A DNA stretch of 55,488 bases from contig NZ_BPFX01000043.1 in assembly GCF_019655855.1 (NCBI RefSeq), positions 1-55,488 on the forward strand. Direction: 5' to 3'. The notes beneath the pieces were generated by a model. It saw only the letters and a list, made by a program, of their open reading frames with translations, was not told the origin of the DNA and did not search any database. The translations under genes and the position numbers were made by a program. The first letter of the stretch is position 1. Every line of letters begins with the position of its first letter. The stretch comes from Pseudomonas paralcaligenes (GTDB lineage: Bacteria; Pseudomonadota; Gammaproteobacteria; Pseudomonadales; Pseudomonadaceae). This document shows, piece after piece, positions 1-10,202 of this stretch.

Positions 1-1
1 G

Positions 2-1171
2 ATGACCGGCCTGCTGCTGGCCACCACGCCCAAGGTGGCGCAGCGCTTCGGCGCCGGCACCCACGGCGAGATCGGCCCGCTGGTGCGCCAGGCCCTGTGG
101 CTGGGGCTGGTGATCGGCTGCTGCTGCGCCGCCCTGCTGTGGAACGCCACGCCGGTGCTGCGCCTGATGCAGGTCGAGCCGGAACTGACCGACATGTCCA
201 TGCGCTACCTGCACGGCATCGCCTTCGGCTTCCCGGCGGTGGCCATCTACCAGGTGCTGCGCTGCTTCAGCGACGGCCTCGGCCGCACCCGGCCGAGCAT
301 GATCATCGGCATCGGCGGGCTGCTGCTGAACATCCCGCTCAACTACGTGCTGATCTACGGCCACCTCGGCATGCCGGCCCTCGGCGGCGTGGGCTGCGGC
401 TGGGCCAGCGGCATCGTCATGTGGGGGATGCTGCTGGCCCTGCTGTGGTGGGTGCGGCGCGCGCCCTACTACCAGGCCAGCCAGCTGTTCCGCCGCTTCG
501 ACCGGCCGCAGTGGCCGGTGATCAGGCGCCTGCTGTCGATCGGCGTACCCATCGGCGTGTCGATCTTTGCCGAGGCGAGCATCTTCTCGGTGATCGCACT
601 GCTGATCGGCGGGCTGGGCGCCACGGTGGTGGCAGGCCACCAGATCGCACTGAACTTCAGCTCGCTGGTGTTCATGATCCCCTATTCCCTGGGCATGGCC
701 GCCACGGTGCGGGTCGGCCAGGCGCTGGGCCGCGGCCAGCCGCGCGACGCGCGCTTCTCGGCGGGCGTGGCGATGGGCACGGCGCTGGGCTATGCCTGCC
801 TGTCGGCGAGCCTGATGTTCGCCCTGCGCCACGAGATCGCGCAGATCTATACCTCGGCCCCGGAGGTGATCGTCATCGCCGGCGGGCTGATCGTGTATTC
901 CGCGCTGTTCCAGTTCTCCGACGCCATCCAGGTGACCGCGGCCGGCGCCCTGCGCGGCTACCAGGACACCCGCGCGACCATGGTCTTCACCCTGTTCGCC
1001 TACTGGGGCATCGGCCTGCCGGTGGGTTACGCGCTGGGGCTGAGCGACCTGTTCGGCGAGCCCTCCGGGCCCAAGGGGCTGTGGCAGGGCCTGGTGGTCG
1101 GCCTGACCTGTGCCGCCGTGCTGCTCGGCATCCGCCTGCAGCGCAGCGCGCGCCGGCACATTCGCGCGTGA
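2..1171 (+). CDS. MATE-family multidrug/cation antiporter, 3' part
   Basis: This is an inner-membrane multidrug exporter of the MATE (NorM-like) family, which uses a sodium or proton gradient. The 389 visible residues are almost entirely hydrophobic segments joined by short loops. They begin inside the typical GLLLATTPKVAQ helix, so the first 60-80 residues of the usual 450-480 lie outside the window, and the ATG at base 2 is probably an internal methionine. The protein ends in a basic cytoplasmic tail (RLQRSARRHIRA). tusA follows on the opposite strand. In P. aeruginosa a MATE gene also sits beside tusA (recalled as PA1006-PA1007). The family call is firm; the substrate is unknown. Confidence 0.9.
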   Translation: MTGLLLATTPKVAQRFGAGTHGEIGPLVRQALWLGLVIGCCCAALLWNATPVLRLMQVEPELTDMSMRYLHGIAFGFPAVAIYQVLRCFSDGLGRTRPSMIIGIGGLLLNIPLNYVLIYGHLGMPALGGVGCGWASGIVMWGMLLALLWWVRRAPYYQASQLFRRFDRPQWPVIRRLLSIGVPIGVSIFAEASIFSVIALLIGGLGATVVAGHQIALNFSSLVFMIPYSLGMAATVRVGQALGRGQPRDARFSAGVAMGTALGYACLSASLMFALRHEIAQIYTSAPEVIVIAGGLIVYSALFQFSDAIQVTAAGALRGYQDTRATMVFTLFAYWGIGLPVGYALGLSDLFGEPSGPKGLWQGLVVGLTCAAVLLGIRLQRSARRHIRA

Positions 1172-1188
1172 TCGACGTGTGGTGGTGA

Positions 1189-1214
1189 CGCGGGTTGCAC
1201 CCGCCCTACGCGGG
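1189..1214. repeat. Single arm of the CGCGGGTTnCACCCGCCCTAC repeat
   Basis: This 26-bp segment between the convergent MATE and tusA genes matches one arm of the long inverted repeats at 7506-7557 and 54883-54937. Only one arm is present, so it is probably a solo or decayed copy of the same dispersed family. Confidence 0.6.
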
Positions 1215-1234
1215 TGATGCACGGCGCCGGGAGA

Positions 1235-1486
1235 TCAATCGAGCTTCTTGCGAATCCAGTACTGGTAGGTGCCGCCGTCCTCGCCCTGCTCCAGCAGCTC
1301 ATGGCCGAGGAACAGGCAGAACTTGGGAATGTCGCGCTTGGTCGAGGGATCGGTGGCGAGCACCTGGAGCAGGCCGCCGGCCGGCAGGTCGCGCACCTTG
1401 TTGTGCAGCATCATCACCGGCTCGGGACAGAACAGGCCGGTGGCGTCGAGGATGGCATCGGGGGCCAGGCTCTTCGGGTTGGACAT
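1235..1486 (-). CDS. tusA: Sulfur carrier protein TusA
   Basis: TusA is a small cytoplasmic persulfide carrier that relays sulfur from a cysteine desulfurase to tRNA thiolation and, in Pseudomonas, to molybdenum-cofactor enzymes. The 83-residue product has the diagnostic CPxP motif at residues 20-23 ([13 protein letters not shown]). It also has the conserved [20 protein letters not shown] segment of the two-layer alpha/beta fold. The start at 1486 is chosen because GGAG stands 8 bases upstream; a longer reading from 1519 has no ribosome site. The product closely matches the P. aeruginosa PA1006 protein as recalled. Confidence 0.93.
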   Translation of the reverse strand: MSNPKSLAPDAILDATGLFCPEPVMMLHNKVRDLPAGGLLQVLATDPSTKRDIPKFCLFLGHELLEQGEDGGTYQYWIRKKLD

Positions 1487-1594
1487 GGTAGGGCTCCGCA
1501 GACAGGCGCGTATTGTCACGCAAAGCCGCCCGCCGGACCACCTCTGCCGCCGGCCCGCCCGCTTCCGCCACGGAAGCGGGCGGCCATGCGTGGC

Positions 1595-2137
1595 TCAGTA
1601 GCGCCGGTTGCGCAGCATGGTGCGGACGTTGCCGTCGATCGGCAGCGCGTAGTCGTGCACCGCGAGGATCACGTTGGTGTTCGGCTGGATCACCTTCAGG
1701 TTGACAAAGACGTAGTCCTTGCTTTCGCCGTAGGTGCCCACCACCACCGCCTGGGCCGAGTAGGAGCTGGCCAGTTCGTGGATTTCCCGCGTCAGCATCA
1801 GCTCGCCCTGGCTCTGGGACATGTAGACGTTGTTGCGGAACTTCATCTCCACCATCCGATAGCCGGCCTGGGTGAAGCGCGCGGAGATCTGCTCGGAGAT
1901 CAGCCGGCCCAGGGTGGACGAGTTTTCCAGGGCGTCGATGTTGACCAGCGTGGCGATGATCATGGTGCCGCCACCGCCGGGCATCTGCGCCAGCAGGGCG
2001 TCGGCCGCCTGGTGGTTGGTGGGGATGAAGGGGTTGCTGCGCGCGGCCGCGTAGCTCGGCCCCTTCTCCGTCGGGGCGCAGCCGGCCGTGCCGAGCAGGC
2101 TCAGCGCCAACAGCGAAACCAGCAGGGAACGTCTCAT
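1595..2137 (-). CDS. FlgO-family lipoprotein
   Basis: This 180-residue exported lipoprotein has a signal sequence ending in the lipobox GTAGC (Cys20), followed by a FlgO-type domain. Visible signatures are NPFIPTNHQAADAL, a strand-rich TMIIATLVNIDAL segment, TLGRLISEQISARFTQAGYR and a C-terminal VVVGTYGESKDYVFVNLKV. In Vibrio, FlgO with FlgP and FlgT stabilises the flagellar outer-membrane ring. Whether this copy serves flagella is unknown because no flagellar genes are nearby. Its ATG overlaps the TGA of the upstream lipoprotein gene by 4 bases, so the pair should be translationally coupled. Confidence 0.8.
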   Translation of the reverse strand: MRRSLLVSLLALSLLGTAGCAPTEKGPSYAAARSNPFIPTNHQAADALLAQMPGGGGTMIIATLVNIDALENSSTLGRLISEQISARFTQAGYRMVEMKFRNNVYMSQSQGELMLTREIHELASSYSAQAVVVGTYGESKDYVFVNLKVIQPNTNVILAVHDYALPIDGNVRTMLRNRRY

Positions 2138-2802
2138 CGGCTGCCCCCCTTGACCGGCAGGACGGCGCTGCGGGCGTACAACCCCCAGTCCGCGTCGGTG
2201 GTGTAGTAGGCGGTGCTGGTCTGGGCGTAGTAGCGCTCGTCGCTGGACACACTGGTGGTCACGATCAGCTCGCTCTGCGGCACCTCGGCGGCGTACCTGG
2301 AGCCGAACCAGTTGGCCGCGTCCAGGGCGACCGCGCCGCCCATCATGGCCGCGCCCGGCGATACGTTGCTGTAGAGGTTGCGCAGCACCCACAGCCCGCC
2401 CGCCAGCGTGGTCAGCTCGCCAGCCGCCCTTGGCTTCTGGCGGCCCTGGGAGAAGCACAGAGGATTGGCGGAGACCTCCACCAGCAGGGTGCCCGGCCGG
2501 TCCGCCGTCCTCATCACGGGGTGCCCCGAAGCACTGAGGATACCCACCAGCTGGGTGGTGAACGCCTGCTCGAAGGGGCTCTGCCCGGCGCCCTGGCGCA
2601 CGTACAGCGGCGCGCCGTCGGGCAGGGACTTGATCAGTTGCGTGGCCGCATCCTCGGCGATCAGCTGCCAGTGGGAAGCCGCCTGCAGCTTCTGCTGCTC
2701 CTGGCTGGGAAAGTGGGTCGGCTGCGGCGCTTCCGCGTAGCGCGTGCAACCGCTCAGCACCGCGCTCCCCATGAGCAGGCCCGTGATGATTGTTCTTTGC
2801 AT
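2134..2802 (-). CDS. Lipoprotein of unknown function, partner of FlgO-like gene
   Basis: This 222-residue protein has a clear lipoprotein signal (lipobox LSGC, Cys19) and no domain I can name. The middle (DAATQLIKSLPDGAPLYV, then FTTQLVGILSASGHPV) has the same layout as the start of FlgO-like domains, so a distant relationship to the downstream gene is possible. A glycine- and alanine-rich stretch (GAAMMGGAVALDAANWFG) is probably buried or membrane-associated. The start at 2802 is supported by AAGGA just upstream; the longer reading to 2934 adds a non-signal N-terminus. It forms a two-gene operon with the FlgO-like gene through an ATGA overlap. Confidence 0.75.
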   Translation of the reverse strand: MQRTIITGLLMGSAVLSGCTRYAEAPQPTHFPSQEQQKLQAASHWQLIAEDAATQLIKSLPDGAPLYVRQGAGQSPFEQAFTTQLVGILSASGHPVMRTADRPGTLLVEVSANPLCFSQGRQKPRAAGELTTLAGGLWVLRNLYSNVSPGAAMMGGAVALDAANWFGSRYAAEVPQSELIVTTSVSSDERYYAQTSTAYYTTDADWGLYARSAVLPVKGGSR

Positions 2803-2926
2803 AGTCGATCCTTGGATGAGAGACGCGGGTTGCCCCCGCTGGCCATTCGGCGCCGTCTGGACCTCTCGCAGGCCTGCCGTGCAAAGCCTACCCCACGACT
2901 TCCCCGATCGGGCTCCAGATACAGCA

Positions 2927-2956
2927 CTAGGCATATTAGATCATCTAATTACCTAG
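2927..2956. promoter_or_regulatory. Palindrome upstream of the XRE regulator gene
   Basis: An inner inverted repeat ATTAGAT-C-ATCTAAT (2935-2949) is nested in an outer CTAGG (2927-2931) / CCTAG (2952-2956) pair with almost the same centre. It lies in an AT-rich island in otherwise GC-rich DNA, between the lipoprotein operon and the XRE gene. It is a candidate operator for the adjacent regulator; that role is inferred. Confidence 0.5.
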
Positions 2957-3037
2957 ACATATTGAAGCCTAACGGAAGGATTGTGAACGCTCAATCATTT
3001 CGCGCATGGATTTGGACATGACAAATTAGGTTTACCC

Positions 3038-3388
3038 GTGCGCCAGAAACTCGCAGCTACCGTAGGCAAGACCATCGCAAGGCACCGCGCCGCGCTGGGC
3101 ATCACGCAGGAGCAACTCTCACTGGCACTGGAAGTGGACCCGATCACCATCTCCCGCTTCGAGCGGGGCGTCAGCCTGCCTTCCCTGGCGACCATCCAGC
3201 GGCTGTGCGAGATATTCGGGGTGTCCCTCAGCGAATTCTTCGCCGAGGACGGGGCGCCGGGCGCCCATGGCGAAGCCAGCGCGCTGCAGGCGATGCTCGA
3301 CTCCCTGCACGAGGAGGAGCGCGCCTTCGCCCTCGAGACCCTGACCCGGTTCTGCCGCCTCACCACCAAGCGGCGCAGGCAGCCCTGA
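3038..3388 (+). CDS. XRE-family helix-turn-helix regulator
   Basis: This is a 116-residue DNA-binding protein. Residues 8-63 form a Cro/C1-type helix-turn-helix: VGKTIARHRAALGITQEQL, then the recognition-helix region VDPITISRFERG and PSLATIQRLCEIFGVSLSEF. The C-terminal 45 residues are a short acidic/helical tail without a known sensor domain. The start is a GTG at 3038 with a weak ribosome site. The AT-rich region upstream holds a strong palindrome that could be an autoregulatory operator. No toxin or phage gene adjoins it, so it looks like a stand-alone chromosomal regulator. Its targets are unknown. Confidence 0.85.
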   Translation: MRQKLAATVGKTIARHRAALGITQEQLSLALEVDPITISRFERGVSLPSLATIQRLCEIFGVSLSEFFAEDGAPGAHGEASALQAMLDSLHEEERAFALETLTRFCRLTTKRRRQP

Positions 3389-3425
3389 GCGCCCGCCACG
3401 CGGCGGGTCGGGGTATGGGATGGGG

Positions 3426-3511
3426 TGTGGGAGCGGCCTTGGCCGCGAGCTTTTACCAGGGCCACGCAGGAGCAACAGCCAGAAGCTCGCGGCCAAGGCC
3501 GCTCCTACACA
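3426..3511. repeat. REP doublet (GGAGCGGCCTTGGCCGCGA type)
   Basis: The arms TGTGGGAGCGGCCTTGGCCG... (3426 on) and ...CGGCCAAGGCCGCTCCTACA (ending 3511) face each other across about 30 bases. They occupy the convergent gap between the XRE gene and rlmM. The same family recurs at 45709, 53393 and 55025. Such Pseudomonas REPs are non-autonomous repeats that often lie between convergent genes. Confidence 0.85.
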
Positions 3512-3535
3512 GGGCGTACAGCCGGAGTGGCGCGG

Positions 3536-4585
3536 CTACAGCCGGCGCAGGTGGCAGGTGACCTCTTCGCGGTCGTGGTACAGCTGCTTGCAGGCGATGG
3601 ACACCTTGATCCGCCGCGCGGCGAAGGCGTCCTCCAAGCGCTGCAGCAGCTTGCACACCTCGGCGTAGCGCTGCTTCATCGGCAGCTTGAGGTTGACCAC
3701 CGCCTCGCGGCAGTGGCCCTCGCCGATCCAGGTCTCGACCATCGCCGCGGTGCGCGCCGGTTTCTCGACGATATCGCAGACCATCCAGTCCACCGGCTGC
3801 CTGGGCTTCCAGGTGAAGCCGTCGACCATCAGGTGGGTGACCAGGCCGGTGTCCATCAGGCTCTCGGCCATGGGGCCGTTGTCGATGGCGGTGACCAGCA
3901 TGCCGCGCCTGACCAGCTGGTAGGTCCAACCGCCGGGGGCGGCGCCCAGGTCGACGCCGGTCATCTCGTCCGACAGGCGCGTGGCCCACTGCTCGCGGGG
4001 GATGAAGAAGTGCCAGGCCTCCTCCAGCTTGAGGGTCGAGCGGCTGGGCGCCTCGCGCGGGAACTTCAGGCGCGGGATGCCCATCGGCCAGGGCGCCAGG
4101 TTGCCGGCCTCGGCCAGGCCGAGGAACACCTCGCGGCCGCTCTTGAAGGTCAGCAGCAGGCGCGGCTTGCCCGCGTCCTCCACCAGCCTGCCGGCCTTCT
4201 CCAGCGCCTTGCGCAGCGGCCCCTCGAACTTCTTGCAGAAATTCGACAGCTCCTTGCCCTCGTTGGTATCGAACACCTCCAGCCACAGGCCGCCGCACAC
4301 CGGGTAGTCGGCCAGCGCCTCCAGCAGCACGCCGATGCGGTCGCTCTCCGGCAACCCCAGGTAGTCGCCGCGGGCCCACTGGCGCGGGAAGATCAGTCGG
4401 CCGAAGCGCAGGCCCTGCATCAGGCGCTCGGCGCCGCCGGGCTCCAGGCAGATGAATTCGGCGTGGGCGCTGTTCGGCCTGGACTTGGCGTAGCCGGCCA
4501 CGTTCAGGCGCGCGGCGTGGTCGCTGATCTCGGCACAGACCTCGCCCTCGAAGCCGGGGCGGCAGTGCAGTAGCACGGTGTTCAT
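3536..4585 (-). CDS. rlmM: 23S rRNA 2'-O-ribose C2498 methyltransferase RlmM
   Basis: RlmM uses S-adenosylmethionine to methylate the ribose of C2498 in the 23S rRNA peptidyl-transferase loop. The 349 residues match the family length. An N-terminal THUMP-like half begins NTVLLHCRPGFEGEVCAEIS. The C-terminal Rossmann methyltransferase half has the SAM motif DLGAAPGGWTYQL, then DNGPM and the MVCDIVEKP motif. The start ATG at 4585 has AGGAGAA upstream. It stands alone, convergent with the XRE gene and divergent from acnA. Confidence 0.95.
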   Translation of the reverse strand: MNTVLLHCRPGFEGEVCAEISDHAARLNVAGYAKSRPNSAHAEFICLEPGGAERLMQGLRFGRLIFPRQWARGDYLGLPESDRIGVLLEALADYPVCGGLWLEVFDTNEGKELSNFCKKFEGPLRKALEKAGRLVEDAGKPRLLLTFKSGREVFLGLAEAGNLAPWPMGIPRLKFPREAPSRSTLKLEEAWHFFIPREQWATRLSDEMTGVDLGAAPGGWTYQLVRRGMLVTAIDNGPMAESLMDTGLVTHLMVDGFTWKPRQPVDWMVCDIVEKPARTAAMVETWIGEGHCREAVVNLKLPMKQRYAEVCKLLQRLEDAFAARRIKVSIACKQLYHDREEVTCHLRRL

Positions 4586-4715
4586 CGGCGGTTCTCCTCA
4601 AGCCGCGCATGATAGCGAAGTCGGGAACCCCGGGCTCGCTCTGCCGGTCCAGACCAGTGGCAGGAGCTGACCTGACGGTCTAGTTTCAGAAGTTCAACCG
4701 AGCAGGAGAGCCGCC

Positions 4716-7457
<2,742 letters not shown>

Positions 7458-7468
7458 ACCGGGGCGAC

Positions 7469-7485
7469 GGTGCGCACGGCGCACC
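7469..7485. repeat. GGTGCGC-hairpin repeat
   Basis: GGTGCGCACGGCGCACC forms a short hairpin just after acnA. Related GGTGCGCC/GGCGCACC hairpins occur at 38888-38904 and, imperfectly, near 42327-42346, always in intergenic DNA. They look like another short dispersed palindrome family. Confidence 0.5.
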
Positions 7486-7505
7486 GTTACCGTGCTACGG
7501 CGGGC

Positions 7506-7557
7506 GTAGGGCGGGTGAAACCCGCGCGCGAATACACGCGGGTTTCACCCGCCCTAC
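7506..7557. repeat. Perfect 21-bp inverted repeat (GTAGGGCGGGTGAAACCCGC family)
   Basis: Arms at 7506-7526 and 7537-7557 are perfect reverse complements around a 10-base loop. They sit exactly between the convergent acnA and algA stop codons. A second full copy is at 54883-54937 and a solo arm at 1189. The structure can form a strong RNA hairpin from either strand and may stop or protect both transcripts, but it lacks a T-run. Confidence 0.85.
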
Positions 7558-7559
7558 TG

Positions 7560-9002
7560 TCAGCCGACCGTGGCCGTCTGTGCCGGGGTCCGTCCGTAGA
7601 CGTCTTCCAGGCGTTCGATGTCGTCCTCGCCCAGGTAGCTGCCGGACTGCACCTCGATGATCTCCAGCGGGATCTTGCCGGGGTTCGCCAGGCGATGCAC
7701 CGAGGCGATCGGGATGTAGGTGGACTGGTTCTCGGTGAGCAGGAAGGTCTTGTCGTCGCAGGTCACCTGGGCGGTGCCGGACACCACGATCCAGTGCTCG
7801 GCACGGTGGTGGTGCATCTGCAGCGACAGCTGCGCGCCGGGGCGCACGGTGATGTGCTTGACCTGGTGGCGGTGGCCGTTGTCCACCGAGTCGTAGCTGC
7901 CCCAGGGGCGGTAGACGGCGCAGTGGCTCTGGGTCTCCTGGCGGTTCCTGGCGTCCAGGGTGTTGACCAGCTTCTTGACGTCCTGCACCGCGCTCTTGTG
8001 GGCGATCATCACGGCGTCCTTGGTCTCCACCACCACCACGTCGTCCATGCCGATCAGGGTGACCAGCTTGGACGTGCCGTGCACGAAGCTGTTGTGGCTG
8101 TTGTGGGTGACTACGTCGCCCTTGAGCACGTTGCCGTCGCTGTCCTTCTCCTGCACGTCCCACAGCGAGGACCAGGAGCCGACGTCGTTCCAGCCGGCGG
8201 CCAGCGGCACCACGCAAGCGCGGCTGGTCTTCTCCATCACCGCGTAGTCGATGGAGTTGTCCGGGCAGCACTCGAAGGTGCCGGCGTCGATGGTCAGCAC
8301 GCCGTTGCCCGCCTTGCTGCGCTCCAGGGCCAGCACACAGGTGTCGTAGATGTCCGGCTCGTGGGTGCGCAGCTCGTCCAGGTAGCGGCTGGCGCGGAAC
8401 AGGAACATGCCGCTGTTCCAGTAGTAGCCGCCACTGCGCACGAACTCGGCGGCGCGCTCGTGATCCGGTTTCTCGACGAACTGCTGGACGCGGAAGGCGC
8501 CCGGCACCAGGTCGTCGCCGTCCTCGCCGCGGGTCGCCTTGATGTAGCCGAAACCGGTCTCCGGGCTGTGGGCGGGAATGCCGAACAGCACCATCTCGCC
8601 CTCCTCGGCGGCGACGCGGGCCAACTCCAGCGCCTTGCGCAGGGCCAGTTCGTCGTCGATCACATGGTCCGCCGGCAGCACCAGCAGCAGCTCGTCGCGG
8701 CCCTCGGCGATCATCTGCAGCGCGGCCATGGCCACCGCCGGGGCGGTGTTGCGGCCGAAGGGTTCGAGCAGCATGGCCTGGGTCGAGCCGCCGATCCTGT
8801 CGAGCTGCTCGTTGACGATGAAGCGGTGCTCGACGTTGCACACCACGGCCGGCTTCTGCATGCCCTCGAAGCTGAGGCGCTGCAGGGTCTGCTGGAACAG
8901 GGACAGTTCGCCGGTGAGGGCGAGGAACTGCTTGGGGTACAGCTTGCGGGACAGGGGCCAGAGGCGGGAACCGCTACCACCAGAGAGGATTACCGGGATC
9001 AT
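7560..9002 (-). CDS. algA: Mannose-6-phosphate isomerase / mannose-1-phosphate guanylyltransferase AlgA
   Basis: AlgA supplies GDP-mannose for alginate in the cytoplasm. Its N-terminal nucleotidyltransferase domain makes GDP-mannose and its C-terminal cupin isomerises fructose-6-P to mannose-6-P. Visible motifs are the signature VILSGGSGSRLWPLSRKLYPK at the N-terminus, EKPDHERA and GWNDVGSWSSLW. The cupin metal motif is QMHHHRAEHWIVVSG near residue 400. The start at 9002 (MIPVILSGG) has GGAG 9 bases upstream and gives 480 residues, matching P. aeruginosa AlgA (481). It is the last gene of the operon. An 81-bp gap separates it from algL, which in this genome is inserted just before it. Confidence 0.97.
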   Translation of the reverse strand: MIPVILSGGSGSRLWPLSRKLYPKQFLALTGELSLFQQTLQRLSFEGMQKPAVVCNVEHRFIVNEQLDRIGGSTQAMLLEPFGRNTAPAVAMAALQMIAEGRDELLLVLPADHVIDDELALRKALELARVAAEEGEMVLFGIPAHSPETGFGYIKATRGEDGDDLVPGAFRVQQFVEKPDHERAAEFVRSGGYYWNSGMFLFRASRYLDELRTHEPDIYDTCVLALERSKAGNGVLTIDAGTFECCPDNSIDYAVMEKTSRACVVPLAAGWNDVGSWSSLWDVQEKDSDGNVLKGDVVTHNSHNSFVHGTSKLVTLIGMDDVVVVETKDAVMIAHKSAVQDVKKLVNTLDARNRQETQSHCAVYRPWGSYDSVDNGHRHQVKHITVRPGAQLSLQMHHHRAEHWIVVSGTAQVTCDDKTFLLTENQSTYIPIASVHRLANPGKIPLEIIEVQSGSYLGEDDIERLEDVYGRTPAQTATVG

Positions 9003-9083
9003 GTCGTCATTCTCCATTCAATGTCTGTTGTGTCGTCCCGCACCGCGCGGGTGCGCGGCCGGGCAGGTACATCAGGACCAAAC

Positions 9084-10202
9084 TCAAGGCAGTTGCCCGG
9101 AAAACAGCTGGGTCAGGTCGCCGCCGAGCCGGTAGGTGCTCAGCGGTTCGATGGATCGCCGCCACTGCTGCGTGCTGTCCGAGCAGCGGTACAGCGCGCA
9201 GTACGGCTCCAGCCAGGCGTAACGGCTGCTCTGGCGCAGGTCGATCTCTTCCTGCCGGCGGCCGGTCTTCTCTTGGAATATGGCGGGGTCGCGCAGGCCG
9301 GCCTCCACCTTCTGCACCAGGCGCTGCATGGCGCCGTCGTTCTCGCCGCGCAGATCGAGGCCGTTGGCGTTGGCGAAGGCCGACACCATCAGCAGCGGCG
9401 CGATGCTGTAGTTGTGGTAGGACAGCGCGCGGGTCTCGCGCACCAACTCGCGCGGCAGGTAGCCGTCGGCGGTGATCTGCTCGACCCCGTGGCGGTACTG
9501 CTCCACCGACCAGTCGAACAGGTCGCGCCGGTCGAGGATCACGGCGGTGGCCATCACCGACCACGCCGCCCAGTAGTTGTGGTTGTTGCTGCGCTCCCTG
9601 GGGTAGGCGTTCCAGTCGGCCACCACCTTGTCGGCGAGCCGGCCGAACCAGGCCTCCACCTTCCTGCTCTGCTCGGCATGCCCGGCCAGCGGCCGGGAGG
9701 TGGAGAACTTCAGCCGCAGGTAGGCGCCGGCCAGGCTGCCGAGGGTCCATTTGCGCACCGACATGCCGGTGTGGTTGTACTCCTCGCTGAGCAGCGCGCC
9801 GGCGTCGGCCCAGTTCTCCAGCCAGGTCATGGCGCAGTCCGCTTCCTGCTGCCGGCCGTACTTGAAGTAGCGGCCGACCATGCGGTTGACGCCCTTCTCC
9901 ATGTCGCGCATGTCGTCGGTCAGCTTGAGGTAGCGCTGCTCCGCCGCGGGGTTGAGCTTGTCGCGGGCCTTGTCGGAGCCCTGGTACTTGCTGGGGAAGT
10001 CCAGCCTGCCGGTGTAGGCCGGCGGCGGCGCCTCGCAGGCCCGCGACTTGCCTTGCGCCTCCGGCGCGGCGCGGTAGTAGCCGGTGGGCGCCACCAGCGT
10101 GGCGCTGCCCGGCGAGCCACTGTCGTGGCTCGGCGAGCAGCCCGCCAGCAGTGCGCCAAGCACCGCGGCGGACAGCATCGAACGCATCGGCATTCGCCGC
10201 AT
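9084..10202 (-). CDS. algL: Alginate lyase AlgL, relocated and with a lipobox
   Basis: AlgL cleaves polymannuronate by beta-elimination, clearing misdirected alginate from the periplasm. The 372-residue product keeps the fold and catalytic set: Lys72 (SKYQGSD), Asn207-His208 (NNHNYWAAW), Arg255 and Tyr262 (RETRALSYHNYS). It also keeps the C-terminal WLEPYCALYRC. The start ATG at 10202 overlaps the algF stop by one base (TGATG). Two things are odd. Canonical operons place algL between algX and algI, not between algF and algA. The N-terminus MRRMPMRSMLSAAVLGALLA then GC22SPS is a lipoprotein signal, with Ser at +2 predicting the outer membrane, whereas known AlgL is a soluble periplasmic protein. 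Confidence 0.95.
   Translation of the reverse strand: MRRMPMRSMLSAAVLGALLAGCSPSHDSGSPGSATLVAPTGYYRAAPEAQGKSRACEAPPPAYTGRLDFPSKYQGSDKARDKLNPAAEQRYLKLTDDMRDMEKGVNRMVGRYFKYGRQQEADCAMTWLENWADAGALLSEEYNHTGMSVRKWTLGSLAGAYLRLKFSTSRPLAGHAEQSRKVEAWFGRLADKVVADWNAYPRERSNNHNYWAAWSVMATAVILDRRDLFDWSVEQYRHGVEQITADGYLPRELVRETRALSYHNYSIAPLLMVSAFANANGLDLRGENDGAMQRLVQKVEAGLRDPAIFQEKTGRRQEEIDLRQSSRYAWLEPYCALYRCSDSTQQWRRSIEPLSTYRLGGDLTQLFSGQLP

Noticed and set aside
1235..1519. Longer TusA start at 1519
   Set aside because: The extra 11 residues are not conserved and lack a ribosome site; 1486 has GGAG at proper spacing.
3426..3511. CRISPR-like repeats
   Set aside because: The repeats occur as inverted pairs scattered singly over the window, not as direct repeats with regular spacers.
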